DNA from: Caldilineaceae bacterium
GTDB taxonomy: Bacteria; Chloroflexota; Anaerolineae; Caldilineales; Caldilineaceae
DNA: 64,000 bases
Assembly: GCA_022827195.1 (NCBI GenBank)
Contig: JAJDTL010000037.1
Coordinates: 62,001 to 126,000 of the forward strand
Direction of reading: 5' to 3'
Each line of letters begins with the position of its first letter. The first letter of the stretch is position 1. Positions 45,487 through 55,150 of this stretch are shown here, one piece after another. Made by a program: the position numbers and the translations under genes. The notes beneath the pieces are model-generated. The model had not been told where the DNA came from, did no database searches, and was given only the letters and a program-made list of their open reading frames with translations.

Positions 45487-46571
45487 TACAGCTCGGCCTC
45501 CTGTTCGACCTCCCGTCCTCCGTTCTGTTCGGACTGACCGATTGTTGGTGCGGGCAACGTTGCAGTTCCCGGCATCAGGGCGGGATCCGCACTCTGTTCA
45601 CGCACCAGTACCGTGGCTGGCGCTGGAGGCGCGAATGCTCCGTTGCCCAGCTGGGCGCTGGCCATCTCTTCTTCCCGCTGAATCTCGCGATAGACCCGGT
45701 TGATACCAGACTTGATCTGGCTTTCAATCTTTGCCTTGCGCTCTAAGGGCACAGGGAACAACTCCAGCATTTCTCCAACGAGGCCACTCTTGGCTTCATT
45801 TTTGGTCTTGCCCGCGCGGTAGTAGTCGAGCACACGCCGACGTTTGTACTGAATGTACTCCTCCACTTTTTCCGTGTCCTCCGGGCCGCACACCGGGCCG
45901 TGGCCCGGGACAAGCATCTCCGCCCCCAGTGAGCGGATGCGGCGCAGCGCATCGATCCATTCAAGCGAGTCGGCCTGGGCCATGTAGGGATGCTGGTCCA
46001 CCCACAAGATGTCGCCGACGAATGCGATCTTCTCCTCCGGCAACCAGGCAATGCTCGTGGCCGGCGTGTGGCCGCCAACATAGATCAGTTTCATCTCCCG
46101 TCCCCCGTACTGCAGCCGTGCGGAGTCGGTAAAGGTGACGTCGGGCAGAACGATCTCGATGTTGGTCAGCTGCTCCTGTATATCCGGCTCCCTCTTGAAG
46201 CTGTTGTAGACGCGTTCCTTGAAGTTCTCGGTGTAGCCCGACATTTCTTTGAAGGCGCGCTCGTGGGCAATTACGGTCGTCGGCAGAAAGTACTGGTTGC
46301 CCAGGGCGTGGCCGCGGTGATGATCGGTGTTGAAGACGTAAAGGATTGGCCGGCCGGGCGCCTCCAGTTCGATCTGTTCACGCCAGTCCTTGGCCTGCTT
46401 TGGGATCAATGGCGTGTCAATCAGGATCAACCCCTCGTCGGTCACCATGAAACCCGGCGTACAGCCGCGATAGACGGTGTTAATGAAGACGCCCGGGGCA
46501 ATTTCCTGCCGTTCGCCCAGGCCGGAAACTCCTATTCTGAATGATGCTCTGCGTCTGGCTGGCATTATCAT
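45486..46571 (-). CDS. Metallo-beta-lactamase-fold hydrolase with altered motif
   Basis: A 361-aa MBL-fold protein. The canonical THxHxDH motif reads NTDHHRGHALGN: the first His is Asp and the Asp is Gly. Later elements are intact: YVGGHTPATS (His), VGDILWVDQHP (Asp), VPGHGPVCG (His). The first 40 residues begin with the typical EIAPGVFINTVYRG strand. The C-terminal 60 residues are a low-complexity Ala/Pro/Gln tail. It may hold one metal or use Asp as a ligand. ATG 46571 has AGAGG upstream. Coupled to the TPR protein. Confidence 0.85.
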   Translation of the reverse strand: MIMPARRRASFRIGVSGLGERQEIAPGVFINTVYRGCTPGFMVTDEGLILIDTPLIPKQAKDWREQIELEAPGRPILYVFNTDHHRGHALGNQYFLPTTVIAHERAFKEMSGYTENFKERVYNSFKREPDIQEQLTNIEIVLPDVTFTDSARLQYGGREMKLIYVGGHTPATSIAWLPEEKIAFVGDILWVDQHPYMAQADSLEWIDALRRIRSLGAEMLVPGHGPVCGPEDTEKVEEYIQYKRRRVLDYYRAGKTKNEAKSGLVGEMLELFPVPLERKAKIESQIKSGINRVYREIQREEEMASAQLGNGAFAPPAPATVLVREQSADPALMPGTATLPAPTIGQSEQNGGREVEQEAEL

Positions 46572-46879
46572 GACCTCTGTTCAACCGAAGAGGGTAACCC
46601 GACTTGACCCCGACAACGACAGTTTCCAAGCCAATCTCACTAAACTCAGTCCGAATTGCGCCATGAAGTTTACATTTCAAGGGGCCGATCTGTCAAAGGG
46701 TACCGGGCCGCGCGGGCCGGCGGCAGATGAAGGAGCTCGGAATGGAAGGCGGATCCCTTATGGATGGCTGCGGCGAATGTAGGTTATCAAGGCTACATGC
46801 TATAATGCAGGGTGACAGCATTGCCTCTCAATCGGAGGCGGCTATTGGGTGAATCTTCGCCGCGAATGGAGGGCGGCAA
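46572..46879. other. Divergent intergenic region with phosphofructokinase promoter element
   Basis: A consensus -10 TATAAT lies at 46801-46806 on the plus strand, with a poor -35, about 75 bp before the phosphofructokinase start. The rest shows no gene. Confidence 0.5.
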
Positions 46880-49162
46880 ATGGACTCAGATACACCGGCT
46901 CGCCTTGGCGTACTCACCAGCGGAGGCGACGCGCAAGGTATGAATGCAGCTGTGCGAGCGGCGGTACGCGCGGCGCTGGAGGTGGGAGCAGAAGTATACG
47001 GCATCTTTGAAGGGTTTCAGGGAATCATCGAAGGAGGCAGCCTGATCCGCCCCTTCTCTTGGGACTCCGTTGGGGGCGTGCTGCAGCAGGGCGGGACGCT
47101 CCTGGGAACGGCGCGCAGCTCGGACTTTCTGCACCGAGAAGGCCGCAAGGAAGCCGTTTACAATCTGGTCCAGGTGGGAATGAACCGCCTTATTGTTATT
47201 GGCGGCGATGGCAGTCTGACAGGTGCGCAGGTGCTGCGCGAGGAATGGACCTCGCTCATCGAGGAGCTGGTCGCCGAGGGGCGGCTTACGCCGTCAGTAG
47301 CTGAAAGGCATAGCTTTCTGGCCGTCGCCGGGCTGGTCGGTTCGATCGACAATGACATGTTCGGAACGGACCTGACGATAGGAACCGACTCGGCCCTGCA
47401 CCGGATCACCGAGGCGCTCGATGCCATCACCAGCACCGCCGCCAGCCACCAAAGGGCCTTTGTCGTTGAGGTGATGGGCCATCACTGCGGCTACCTGGCG
47501 CTGATGGGGGCGCTGGCCTCGGGTGCGGACTTTGCCCTGATCCCCGAGAGCCCGCCCAACCTCGACGAGTGGGAAGAGAAGATGTGTTCGATACTGCGCT
47601 CCGGCCGCGAAATGGGGCGGCGGGACAGTATCGTTGTGGTGGCGGAGGGTGCGCACGACCGGCATGGCAATCCGATCACGAGCGCATACGTGAGGGACGT
47701 GTTGACAAAATACCTGGGCGAAGAGGCGCGGGTGACGGTGCTTGGCCACGTGCAGCGCGGCGGTTCGCCCAGCGCGTACGATCGAGTGCTGGCAACGTTG
47801 CTGGGGGCTGCGGCTGCCGATGCCGTGCTCAAAGCGGGGCCGAGAGACGAGGCGGTACTGATCGGCATCCAGAACAACAAGATTGTCCATCAGCCGTTGA
47901 CCGACTGTGTGGCGCAGACGAGAGAGGTCAACAGATGCATTCACGAGTGCGACTTCGAAGAGGCGATGCAGTACCGCGGCAAAGCGTACATTGACTCTTT
48001 CCGCATTCTTCGCACGCTGATTCGGGCCAATCCACGCCCGCCTCGACCGGACCAGAAGCGGCTTCGGGTGGCGGTCATGACGGGCGGGGCACCGGCGCCG
48101 GGCATGAACGCGGCCACCCGCGCCATGGTACGGCTGCTGGAGGACAGCGGCCACATTCCGCTCGGCGTCAAGAGGGGCTGCCGCGGCCTGATCAACGACG
48201 ACATTCAGGAGATGAACTGGATGACGGTCAACGGTTGGGCGCCGACGGGCGGATCCGAGCTCGGCAGCAGCCGCAAGTGCCCGGAGGGGGCGGAAATGTA
48301 CGCTGCCGCCCAGTCGTTGGAGAGGCACCGGGTCGACGCAATCGTGATGATCGGCGGCTGGGCCGGCTATCACGCCTTACATCGACTCTACGAAGAGCGG
48401 CACAACTTCCCGGCCTTCAACATCCCTCTGCTTTGTATTCCAGCCAGCATCAACAACAATTTGCCGGGCTCCGAGTTGAGCATCGGCGCCGACACGGCCC
48501 TCAACAGCATTGTCGAAGTCGTGGACAAGATCAAGCAGTCCGCCGTGGCCTTCAACCGTTGCTTCATTGTCGAGGTGATGGGCCGCTACTGTGGATACCT
48601 CGCGCTGATGAGTGCCATTGCCACCGGCGCGGAACGCGTCTACATGCATGAGGAAGGCATCACACTGAAGGATCTTGAACGGGACATCGAGCTGTTGAAG
48701 CAAGGCTTTCAGCAGGGCAAACGCCTGGGCCTCATGATCCGAAACGAGGCAGCCAACTCCTTCTATACCACGCCGTTCATCGCAGCCTTATTCGACGAGG
48801 AGGGCGGCGACCTTTTCGAAGTGCGGCAGTCGATTCTGGGTCATCTTCAGCAGGGCGGCAACCCTTCGCCCTTCGACCGGATCCTGGCCGCACGGCTGGC
48901 TTGGGAAGCAGTACGCCGCATCGAAGAGATGGATCAGCGGCATCAGGCCAAAAGTTATACAGAGGTGGGGGCCATGTGTCTGGGAATCCAGGAGGGAGAT
49001 GTCAGGGCAACGCCGCTCTACATGGTGCCGCGCCTGATGGATGCAGAATTCCAGCGGCCGCATGAGCAGTGGTGGATGGAGCTGCGGCCGGTGGCGCGCA
49101 TGTTGGCGCAGCCCAGCCCTGCCTACTTCCGTAAGGCGGAATTTGCGGGGGAGGCCAGTTGA
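46880..49162 (+). CDS. Two-domain 6-phosphofructokinase, second half degenerate
   Basis: A 760-aa tandem fusion of two PFK-A domains, the architecture of fungal and animal enzymes. The N-half is catalytic: GGDAQGMN (15-22), GGDGS (108-112), SIDND (155-159, base D157) and MGHHCGYLA (199-207). The C-half (from about 395) keeps the fold but lost catalytic residues: GGW instead of GGD at 492-494 and SINNN instead of SIDND at 523-527. In eukaryotic PFK the C-half is likewise inactive and serves as the allosteric site. It converts fructose 6-phosphate to the 1,6-bisphosphate. GGAGGGCGGCAA precedes the ATG. Confidence 0.93.
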   Translation: MDSDTPARLGVLTSGGDAQGMNAAVRAAVRAALEVGAEVYGIFEGFQGIIEGGSLIRPFSWDSVGGVLQQGGTLLGTARSSDFLHREGRKEAVYNLVQVGMNRLIVIGGDGSLTGAQVLREEWTSLIEELVAEGRLTPSVAERHSFLAVAGLVGSIDNDMFGTDLTIGTDSALHRITEALDAITSTAASHQRAFVVEVMGHHCGYLALMGALASGADFALIPESPPNLDEWEEKMCSILRSGREMGRRDSIVVVAEGAHDRHGNPITSAYVRDVLTKYLGEEARVTVLGHVQRGGSPSAYDRVLATLLGAAAADAVLKAGPRDEAVLIGIQNNKIVHQPLTDCVAQTREVNRCIHECDFEEAMQYRGKAYIDSFRILRTLIRANPRPPRPDQKRLRVAVMTGGAPAPGMNAATRAMVRLLEDSGHIPLGVKRGCRGLINDDIQEMNWMTVNGWAPTGGSELGSSRKCPEGAEMYAAAQSLERHRVDAIVMIGGWAGYHALHRLYEERHNFPAFNIPLLCIPASINNNLPGSELSIGADTALNSIVEVVDKIKQSAVAFNRCFIVEVMGRYCGYLALMSAIATGAERVYMHEEGITLKDLERDIELLKQGFQQGKRLGLMIRNEAANSFYTTPFIAALFDEEGGDLFEVRQSILGHLQQGGNPSPFDRILAARLAWEAVRRIEEMDQRHQAKSYTEVGAMCLGIQEGDVRATPLYMVPRLMDAEFQRPHEQWWMELRPVARMLAQPSPAYFRKAEFAGEAS

Positions 49163-49190
49163 CGAGGGAAGCGAGGGAGGCGAGCGGTCT

Positions 49191-49883
49191 TTGACAGATT
49201 ACAGCTCCGTTTACAACTCTGTCACCATTGAGCTCAAGAGCGCCTATGACGCCCGCGCCGAAGAGCGGGACAGCCGCCCGGTCCATGCATGGAAGCAGGA
49301 GCAGTGGGCGAAGTTCCTCGATCGCTTGCAGGTCGAAAACGCCACCCGCCCGCCCCAAGGTCAACAGGAAGGCGGAGGGGAGAGCACGATCTCGCTGTTG
49401 GATATCGGCGCAGGAACCGGCCCGGCCGGCCGCTTCTTCCAGGATGCGGGTCTGGCGGTCGTTTGTACAGACCTATCTCCGGAGATGGTGCGGATGTGTC
49501 GAGCGAAGGGGCTCGAAGCATACGTTATGGACTTTCTGCACCTGGACTTTCCTAGCGGACGCTTTGACGCGCTCCTTGCCCAGAACTGCCTCCTGCACGT
49601 GCCCAAGGTTGAGTTTGAGCGGGTACTCCAAGCGATCGGGCGCGTCGTTCGCACCGGCGGCCTCCTCTTCATCGGCGGCCATGGCGGACAGGAATTTGAG
49701 GGCGTTTGGAAGGAGGACCACTACGAACCGAAGCGATTCTACGCCCTTTACTCGCATGAGAATCTGCACTCGATCCTCGAACGTCATTTCGACATCATAG
49801 AGTTCGAGGTGATTCGGTCGGAAGGGGGGCGTTTCGGCGACATTCAAGCGATCACGCTTCGTAAACGGGAGCAGCAGACATAG
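49191..49883 (+). CDS. SAM-dependent class I methyltransferase
   Basis: A 230-aa methyltransferase. AdoMet motifs: LLDIGAGTGPAGRFF (motif I), VVCTDLSPEMVRMCR (acidic end of strand 2), FDALLAQNCLLHVP (motif II region) and RTGGLLFIGGHGG (motif III). The start TTG 49191 (TTGACAGATTACAGC) has GAGG upstream; the frame continues back into the PFK gene without a better start. It is 28 bases after the PFK stop and 10 bases before the phosphatase gene, so these form one operon. Substrate unknown. Confidence 0.88.
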   Translation: MTDYSSVYNSVTIELKSAYDARAEERDSRPVHAWKQEQWAKFLDRLQVENATRPPQGQQEGGGESTISLLDIGAGTGPAGRFFQDAGLAVVCTDLSPEMVRMCRAKGLEAYVMDFLHLDFPSGRFDALLAQNCLLHVPKVEFERVLQAIGRVVRTGGLLFIGGHGGQEFEGVWKEDHYEPKRFYALYSHENLHSILERHFDIIEFEVIRSEGGRFGDIQAITLRKREQQT

Positions 49884-49893
49884 CGCGCGCACC

Positions 49894-50328
49894 ATGAGCC
49901 CCACCGTCCTCTTCCTCTGCACCGGCAACTACTACCGCAGTCGCTTTGCGGAGTACTACTTCAACGCGCTTGCCTGTCAGAGGAAACTGGAATGGCAGGC
50001 CGAGAGCCGGGGCCTGCAGCCCAGCATCGAGAACATCGGCTCAATCTCGTCGCATGCCCTGGCGCGACTGCGTTTGCGGGGAATCCAGCCGCCACGACCG
50101 TTACGGCCGCCGCAGGACCTAAAGGAAGAGAATCTTGCCGCCGCGGCGCTCGTCGTGGCGGTCAACGAAGTGGAGCATCGACCGCTGATTCAGGTCCGCT
50201 TTCCCCACTGGGCGGAGCGAGTTCGCTATTGGAAGGTTCACGATCTGGACGTAACGGATGCGAGCTCAGGGCTGGCCGCGATAGAACAGGCGGTGCAGGA
50301 GCTGCTCGCTGAACTCAGCGAACTTTGA
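49894..50328 (+). CDS. Low-molecular-weight phosphotyrosine-phosphatase-like protein
   Basis: A 144-aa protein with the LMW-PTP P-loop near the N-terminus, LFLCTGNYYRSRFAE (C-x5-R-S), and a possible general acid in VHDLDVTD toward the C-terminus. The usual CTGNICRS has Tyr-Tyr here. It may be a tyrosine phosphatase or arsenate-reductase-like enzyme. Its last 14 bases overlap, tail to tail, the oppositely transcribed quinone reductase. Confidence 0.85.
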   Translation: MSPTVLFLCTGNYYRSRFAEYYFNALACQRKLEWQAESRGLQPSIENIGSISSHALARLRLRGIQPPRPLRPPQDLKEENLAAAALVVAVNEVEHRPLIQVRFPHWAERVRYWKVHDLDVTDASSGLAAIEQAVQELLAELSEL

Positions 50329-51295
50329 GGACGATCTTGCCGATATTCTCGTAGTTTCGCATGATCTCATGCGCCTTGTGAGCGTCGGCAACCGGGAGGA
50401 CGCGATCGATAACCGGCTTGATCGCACCGCTTTCGATCTGCTTCCAAAACTGCTCACGAAAGCGTTGGATGATCTCGGCTTTTTCTACGACCGGGCGGGG
50501 GCGCAGCACGGAACCTATCAGGCGGGCGCGCTTGCCCATAAGCTGGCCGATGTTGATCTCCGCTTGCGAGCCGCCGAGGGTCGATATAAAGACCAGGCGT
50601 CCCCTCACTTTCAGCAGGCTGACATTTCGTTCCAGGTACTCTGCCCCCACCATATCGAGAATCAGATCGACACCTTCGCCGTTGGTAAAATCGCGCGCGG
50701 CCGCGGCGAAATCGTCGCGGCGGTAGTTGATTGTCAGATCGGCTCCCAGCGCGCGGCAGGTCTCCACCTTGTCGGGCCGGCCGGCCGTGGCAATAACGCG
50801 CCCGCCGGCCAGTTTGACCATCTGGATCGCCGCCGTGCCCACACCGCTCGCCCCGCCGTGGACGAGGACCGTCTCACCCGCCTGGAATCCGGCCTCCATG
50901 AAAATGTTGACGTAGGCGGTCAGATAGACTTCGGGCAGGCATGCCGCTTCTTCGAAGGACCATCCCGTTGGAATCGGGATCAACAGCCGCTTGTCCACGG
51001 CAACGCGCTCGGCGTAGCCACCTCCCGGCAAGAGCGCGCAGACGGTGTCCCCCGCTTGCCAGTCCTGCTCCTGGTCGGCGACTGCCTCGATTTCTCCTGA
51101 CATGTCCAGTCCCATGATGTGCGTCGCGCCGGGGGGCGGCGCATAGTTGCCGGCCGCCTGCGACAGATCGGCGCGATTGAGCGTGGTGGCACGGGTATTG
51201 ACAAGCGCCTCGCCCGACCGCAGGATCGGTTCATCCACCTCGCGCCAGACGAGTACGGGCCCGGATGGCGTTTGATCGACTTCGATTGCATACAT
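50315..51295 (-). CDS. NAD(P)H:quinone oxidoreductase, zinc-independent MDR family
   Basis: A 326-aa medium-chain reductase of the PIG3/QOR type. Features: ALVNTRATTLNRADLSQAAGNY, LGLDMSGEIEAVA-like GLDMSGEI, the cofactor motif VLVHGGASGVGTAAIQM, and no catalytic zinc cysteines. The C-terminal RVLPVADAHKAHEIMRNYENIGKIVL is typical of PIG3. It reduces quinones with NADPH. It stands alone between convergent and same-strand neighbours. Confidence 0.92.
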   Translation of the reverse strand: MYAIEVDQTPSGPVLVWREVDEPILRSGEALVNTRATTLNRADLSQAAGNYAPPPGATHIMGLDMSGEIEAVADQEQDWQAGDTVCALLPGGGYAERVAVDKRLLIPIPTGWSFEEAACLPEVYLTAYVNIFMEAGFQAGETVLVHGGASGVGTAAIQMVKLAGGRVIATAGRPDKVETCRALGADLTINYRRDDFAAAARDFTNGEGVDLILDMVGAEYLERNVSLLKVRGRLVFISTLGGSQAEINIGQLMGKRARLIGSVLRPRPVVEKAEIIQRFREQFWKQIESGAIKPVIDRVLPVADAHKAHEIMRNYENIGKIVLKVR

Positions 51296-51413
51296 TTGAT
51301 CTTACCTGTTCCTGGTGAGGCCTGATTCGCTATTCTGGGTCATCCTTGCCGAAGGGAACGGGGAGGTCTCAACTCGCTTTCGGCGCGGCGGGCCGGCCGC
51401 ATTTACGGGGGAC

Positions 51414-52553
51414 CTATTGGTAGGCTAGCGAACCGTCAGGGCGCCGAAGGAAAGGACGGTGCCACGAACGGCCCGGTTGCGCGGCGAGGGCTTCCAGGTT
51501 CAGGTCGATGCCGAGTCCGGGCCGCTGCGGCAGCTCCAGGTAGCCGTCCACCAACTTGACGGGCTCATCCACGATGTCGGCGCGCCGGCCTTCGTCCGCC
51601 TTGTATTCGAGGACTTCGAAGTTTGACGTGCTGGCGGCGAAGTGGACGTTGACCGCAGTGGCGACCGGCCCGCAAGGGTTGTGCGGCGCAACGCTGGAAT
51701 AGTGGACTTCGGCCATGGCCGCGATCTTCTTCATCTCCCACAGGCCGCCGGTTATGCATATGTCCGGCTGAATGATGTCGACGGCGTGATGGCTGAGAAG
51801 CTCGCGAAACTCGTGGCGGCTGTAGAGCATCTCGCCGGTTGCAATCGGCACGTTGACTTTGTGGCTGAGCTTGGCCAGCGCTTCGTAGTTCTCCGGCCGC
51901 AGCGGCTCTTCGACGAAGAAGGGACGCATTGGCGCGACCACGTCGCAAAGTTGGGCCGCGCGCCCGATCTCCAGAATGCGCGCGTGCGGATCAAGACCGA
52001 TGTCGACGTCGGGTCCGACCGCGTCGCGAACCGCGTTTACACGGAGCTCGGTCTCTCGCAGGACCTGGTTCCAGGGCATTCGCTGCCACTCCGGCGGTAA
52101 GGGACCCATCTTGAGAGCGGTATAGCCGTAGGTCTGGACGAGACGCTGGGCGTCTTCGGCCAGCTCTTCGGACGTATCTCCGCCGACGCTTTGGTAGACT
52201 CGCACGCGGTCGCGCGCTTTGCCCCCGACCAGGCGGTAGACCGGCAGACCGGCGGCCTTTCCGGCGATATCCCACAGCGCGTGCTCGATGCCGCTGATGG
52301 CGGCGTTGACGACAGAGCCGCCAGGGAATCTTCCGCCCACGTACATCAGATGGTACAGGCCCTCTATGTCGCGCGGGTCCCGTCCGATCAGCCACTCTTC
52401 AAAGTCGTGAATCGCTGCAACCGTCGCCCTGTCCGGTCCGCAGGAGAAGGGTTCGCCGACGCCGTGAATTCCCTCGTCCGTGTGGACGACGACGTAGGGA
52501 ATCGAGCGACTGGCCAGCTCTGTAAGGTGTGTGTCGATACGTGTGATTTTCAT
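51414..52553 (-). CDS. Enolase-superfamily (MR/MLE) sugar-acid dehydratase or racemase
   Basis: A 379-aa enolase-superfamily enzyme. The capping domain is residues 1-130. The barrel carries the metal ligands in IGLDPHARI (Asp), FVEEPLRPEN (Glu) and ATGEMLYSRHEF (Glu), and the catalytic histidine probably in APHNPCGPVATA. HNPxGP is typical of galactonate/gluconate-dehydratase-like members, so a sugar-acid dehydratase is the best guess. No transporter is adjacent. Start ATG 52553. Confidence 0.88.
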   Translation of the reverse strand: MKITRIDTHLTELASRSIPYVVVHTDEGIHGVGEPFSCGPDRATVAAIHDFEEWLIGRDPRDIEGLYHLMYVGGRFPGGSVVNAAISGIEHALWDIAGKAAGLPVYRLVGGKARDRVRVYQSVGGDTSEELAEDAQRLVQTYGYTALKMGPLPPEWQRMPWNQVLRETELRVNAVRDAVGPDVDIGLDPHARILEIGRAAQLCDVVAPMRPFFVEEPLRPENYEALAKLSHKVNVPIATGEMLYSRHEFRELLSHHAVDIIQPDICITGGLWEMKKIAAMAEVHYSSVAPHNPCGPVATAVNVHFAASTSNFEVLEYKADEGRRADIVDEPVKLVDGYLELPQRPGLGIDLNLEALAAQPGRSWHRPFLRRPDGSLAYQ

Positions 52554-52821
52554 GGAGTTTGCTCCGCAGGTGGTTGGCAGAAATTATCCGACAGGGCTTC
52601 GTCGGTGTCAAACATTGAGGCGGGCGCGCTTCAGTCCCAATTGACAGATCGGTGCGCCTGTGATTAGATCGCTGCCAAGCGCATGCCCATCTCTCGCGCC
52701 GGATTCGGTCGCCTTTCATTCTTCAATTGGCTGACTCTGGCGGCCGGTCTCACTGACCTGGAGACGACCTCAGAATCGTCCACAATAGTCGTCCACAACA
52801 GCTGTCGGAAAGCGCAGTTCG

Positions 52822-53559
52822 ATGAACCGGATGGAGATCCAGATCGCGGTCGCCAAGGTTTCGAAATACGCCTCCAGCGAAAGCGGCGATACCGTGGAGG
52901 TAGTCGAACGGCCCCATGGCGGCATCAGCATCGTCGTTTCGGACGGTCAGCGCAGCGGGCGCAGCGCAAAGGCGATCAGCAATCTTGTTGCGCGCAAGGC
53001 GTTGAGTCTGCTGGCCGAGGGTGTTCGCGACGGCGCGGTGGCGCGGGCTACACACGACTATCTGCGTACGCATCGCGGCGGCAAGGTCAGCGCCGAACTG
53101 GTCATCGCCAGTGTCGACCTGGTTACCGAGACGCTTGTGCTCAGCCGCAACAGCCGCTGTCCGGTGCTGGTGCGGAGGCAGGGAGAGAACTCCTGGCTGG
53201 ATGAGCCGTGCGACGCCATCGGCATCTACCGCAACACAAAGCCCAACATCGTTGAGCTTCCGCTTATGCCCGGATTGACGGCCGTCGTTTTCACCGACGG
53301 CATCTGGAGCGCAGGCCACCGCAGCGGTGGATCGATGGATGTTGCCGGCGCGGCTGCGCTAAGCGACCTCAGCTGTGAAGATTCTGCAGCTGCAGTGGGC
53401 GGCAAGAGCGCACAAGAGATAGCTGACCGCGTCCTGGATGCGGCATTGACGTTGGACCGCGGCCGGCCCGGCGATGATTCGACTGTCCTTGTCGTCAAGG
53501 TGGAAACGCATCAGCAGGAGCAGAAAATACGGCGCATGGAGCTTTCATTGCCTATTTGA
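52822..53559 (+). CDS. SpoIIE-like PP2C-type serine phosphatase
   Basis: A 245-aa stand-alone PP2C/SpoIIE domain. The metal-site motifs are [24 protein letters not shown] (first Asp-Gly), [11 protein letters not shown] (second) and [14 protein letters not shown] (final Asp-Asp). Such small phosphatases usually dephosphorylate anti-anti-sigma factors in partner-switching systems, but no kinase or STAS protein is visible next to it. Confidence 0.88.
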   Translation: MNRMEIQIAVAKVSKYASSESGDTVEVVERPHGGISIVVSDGQRSGRSAKAISNLVARKALSLLAEGVRDGAVARATHDYLRTHRGGKVSAELVIASVDLVTETLVLSRNSRCPVLVRRQGENSWLDEPCDAIGIYRNTKPNIVELPLMPGLTAVVFTDGIWSAGHRSGGSMDVAGAAALSDLSCEDSAAAVGGKSAQEIADRVLDAALTLDRGRPGDDSTVLVVKVETHQQEQKIRRMELSLPI

Positions 53560-54533
53560 ACCGCTTCCTCATCAAAACCCAGCGGTTCTGTCCAACGGCC
53601 GCGGCGGCGATACGCCCACGAGTCAAGGACGTCTCTGCTCCGAGAGACCGCAGTTTACAAAGGGACCCCGATGACATTCCAAGGACAGACAACCAAGACC
53701 AACCCAGAAAACGAAATGCCATACAAAAGCCTGCGGCGCGAGCTATAGTAGAACCATTACCGGCCGCACATTGCCCAGACCCGGGCGCCGCCAGCACGAC
53801 TGCAAATTCTAAGAGATCGCCAAAACGACCGGCGACTGACGAGAATTGACGAAGAAAGCCACATACCGAGCAAATGGCTTTCGAATGTGCTACGCTGGTA
53901 TCAATGTCAACTCGCGGCAATGGCAACGAGAGACGAGAAACTGAAGAGCAGGAACGAAGGACGCAAGAGCCCATACAACAACCATCCAATCTCCCTGCGT
54001 CCGCAACCAGGAGACGGTCGCTTCTGCCGGCTCCAATCGCCGGCAAAAAATGGACCAGACCTTGTCCGACTTCACCTGACTTGACCGCTTGTGACGCGGG
54101 CCTTCGTGTGAATTTGTGTCCTTCGTGGATCGTTAAGCTGATTCAGGCGCCATCTGTCAGGACACCTGGCGAACGAGGAACGCCACTTCGAACAAGAGAC
54201 TTGGCGGGCACACCAAGAACCAAGTACTGAAAACTCAAAACTGAGAAAACATCCCCTTCCGAGAAAAAAATATTGGGCGACATTGGACGACATTGGGGGA
54301 CATTGGGGGACATATGTCCCCCTTTCACGCCAAAACGAAAGGACCTCGTTCGAGCAAGACAGAGGATCCGGACGACCGCTGTTTCAGTTTCACACGCACG
54401 CGAGCGATGGGACCAACTGCCAGAAGAACCAGGACGTGCCAGCAAGGTTGAGAACGTCGAAACACTCGGCTTTATTGAGGAAATAGCTTAGCTGCCGGAA
54501 AGAACCGTTCTGGCCGCCGATGGGGGCGGCACA
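53560..54533. other. 970-bp region without a convincing gene
   Basis: Several short frames on both strands show no family and no ribosome site. The region ends in a decamer repeat and a palindrome (54271-54322). It looks like accumulated non-coding DNA. Confidence 0.5.
54271..54322. repeat. Four tandem decamers ending in an 18-bp palindrome
   Basis: Decamers are TATTGGGCGA, CATTGGACGA, CATTGGGGGA and CATTGGGGGA (54271-54310). They run into GGGGGACATATGTCCCCC (54305-54322), a perfect palindrome followed by TTTC. The palindrome could act as a weak terminator or protein site. Confidence 0.85.
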
Positions 54534-54950
54534 ATGCAGACAGACCTGGTCAAGGTTGCAGGCGTCAGCGCCGCCGGAAAGACAACTCTTGTCGCGGCAC
54601 TGAGAGAGCGCGGTTTTAACGCCCGTCCTGTAGCCCAGGAGCACAGCGAAGTGCCGGATATGTGGCAGCGCATCCGCCCGCCGCAGTGGCTCGTCTTCTT
54701 GGACGCCGACCTGCCTGCGCAAGGGGCGCGGCGTCCGGACGTCAAATGGAGCGAACCGTGGCGGCGGACCGAGTTGGCGCGCTTGGAGCACGCCCGCGGC
54801 CATGCCGACCTGCTCATCGACACCAGTTCATTGACAGCGGAGGGTGTTTTGCGACGGGCAGTCAATTTTCTACGCGTGAACGGCGTTCAACCGGCTCCAG
54901 GACCGCTGGTTGAGTTGCCAAGAACGGGAGGCGTGTGGCGTCAGTCCTGA
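54534..54950 (+). CDS. Small P-loop NTPase (nucleotide-kinase-like)
   Basis: A 138-aa protein. The N-terminal Walker A is VAGVSAAGKTTLVAALRERGF (about residues 8-27), then WLVFLDADLPAQGARRPD and a C-terminal HADLLIDTSSLTAEGVLRRAVNFL. The latter has the D-T-S segment used for ribose or adenine contacts in small-molecule kinases. It resembles minimal shikimate/adenylate-kinase-type folds, but no lid or substrate motif identifies its acceptor. Confidence 0.75.
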   Translation: MQTDLVKVAGVSAAGKTTLVAALRERGFNARPVAQEHSEVPDMWQRIRPPQWLVFLDADLPAQGARRPDVKWSEPWRRTELARLEHARGHADLLIDTSSLTAEGVLRRAVNFLRVNGVQPAPGPLVELPRTGGVWRQS

Positions 54951-55150
54951 ACCTGAGCAGGCTGGAAAGGTTGACAGGTGCACGACGGCGTGCTACAAGA
55001 TGGCTGCGGATGCCGGAGGCACCGGATGCTGGCACGGACGCGCCGGCATACGCGCCGGGCCCCTTCACGTCCCACCGTCAATCCTGTCCCTGGCAATGAG
55101 GGGAAGGAAACGAGTTTCAATATACCTACCTGATTGGAAAGGGCATCGAT

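Noticed and set aside
53552..54046. 164-codon minus-strand frame after the SpoIIE-like gene
   Set aside because: No plausible ribosome site, no domain, and a composition rich in Ser/Cys/Leu as expected from non-coding DNA.
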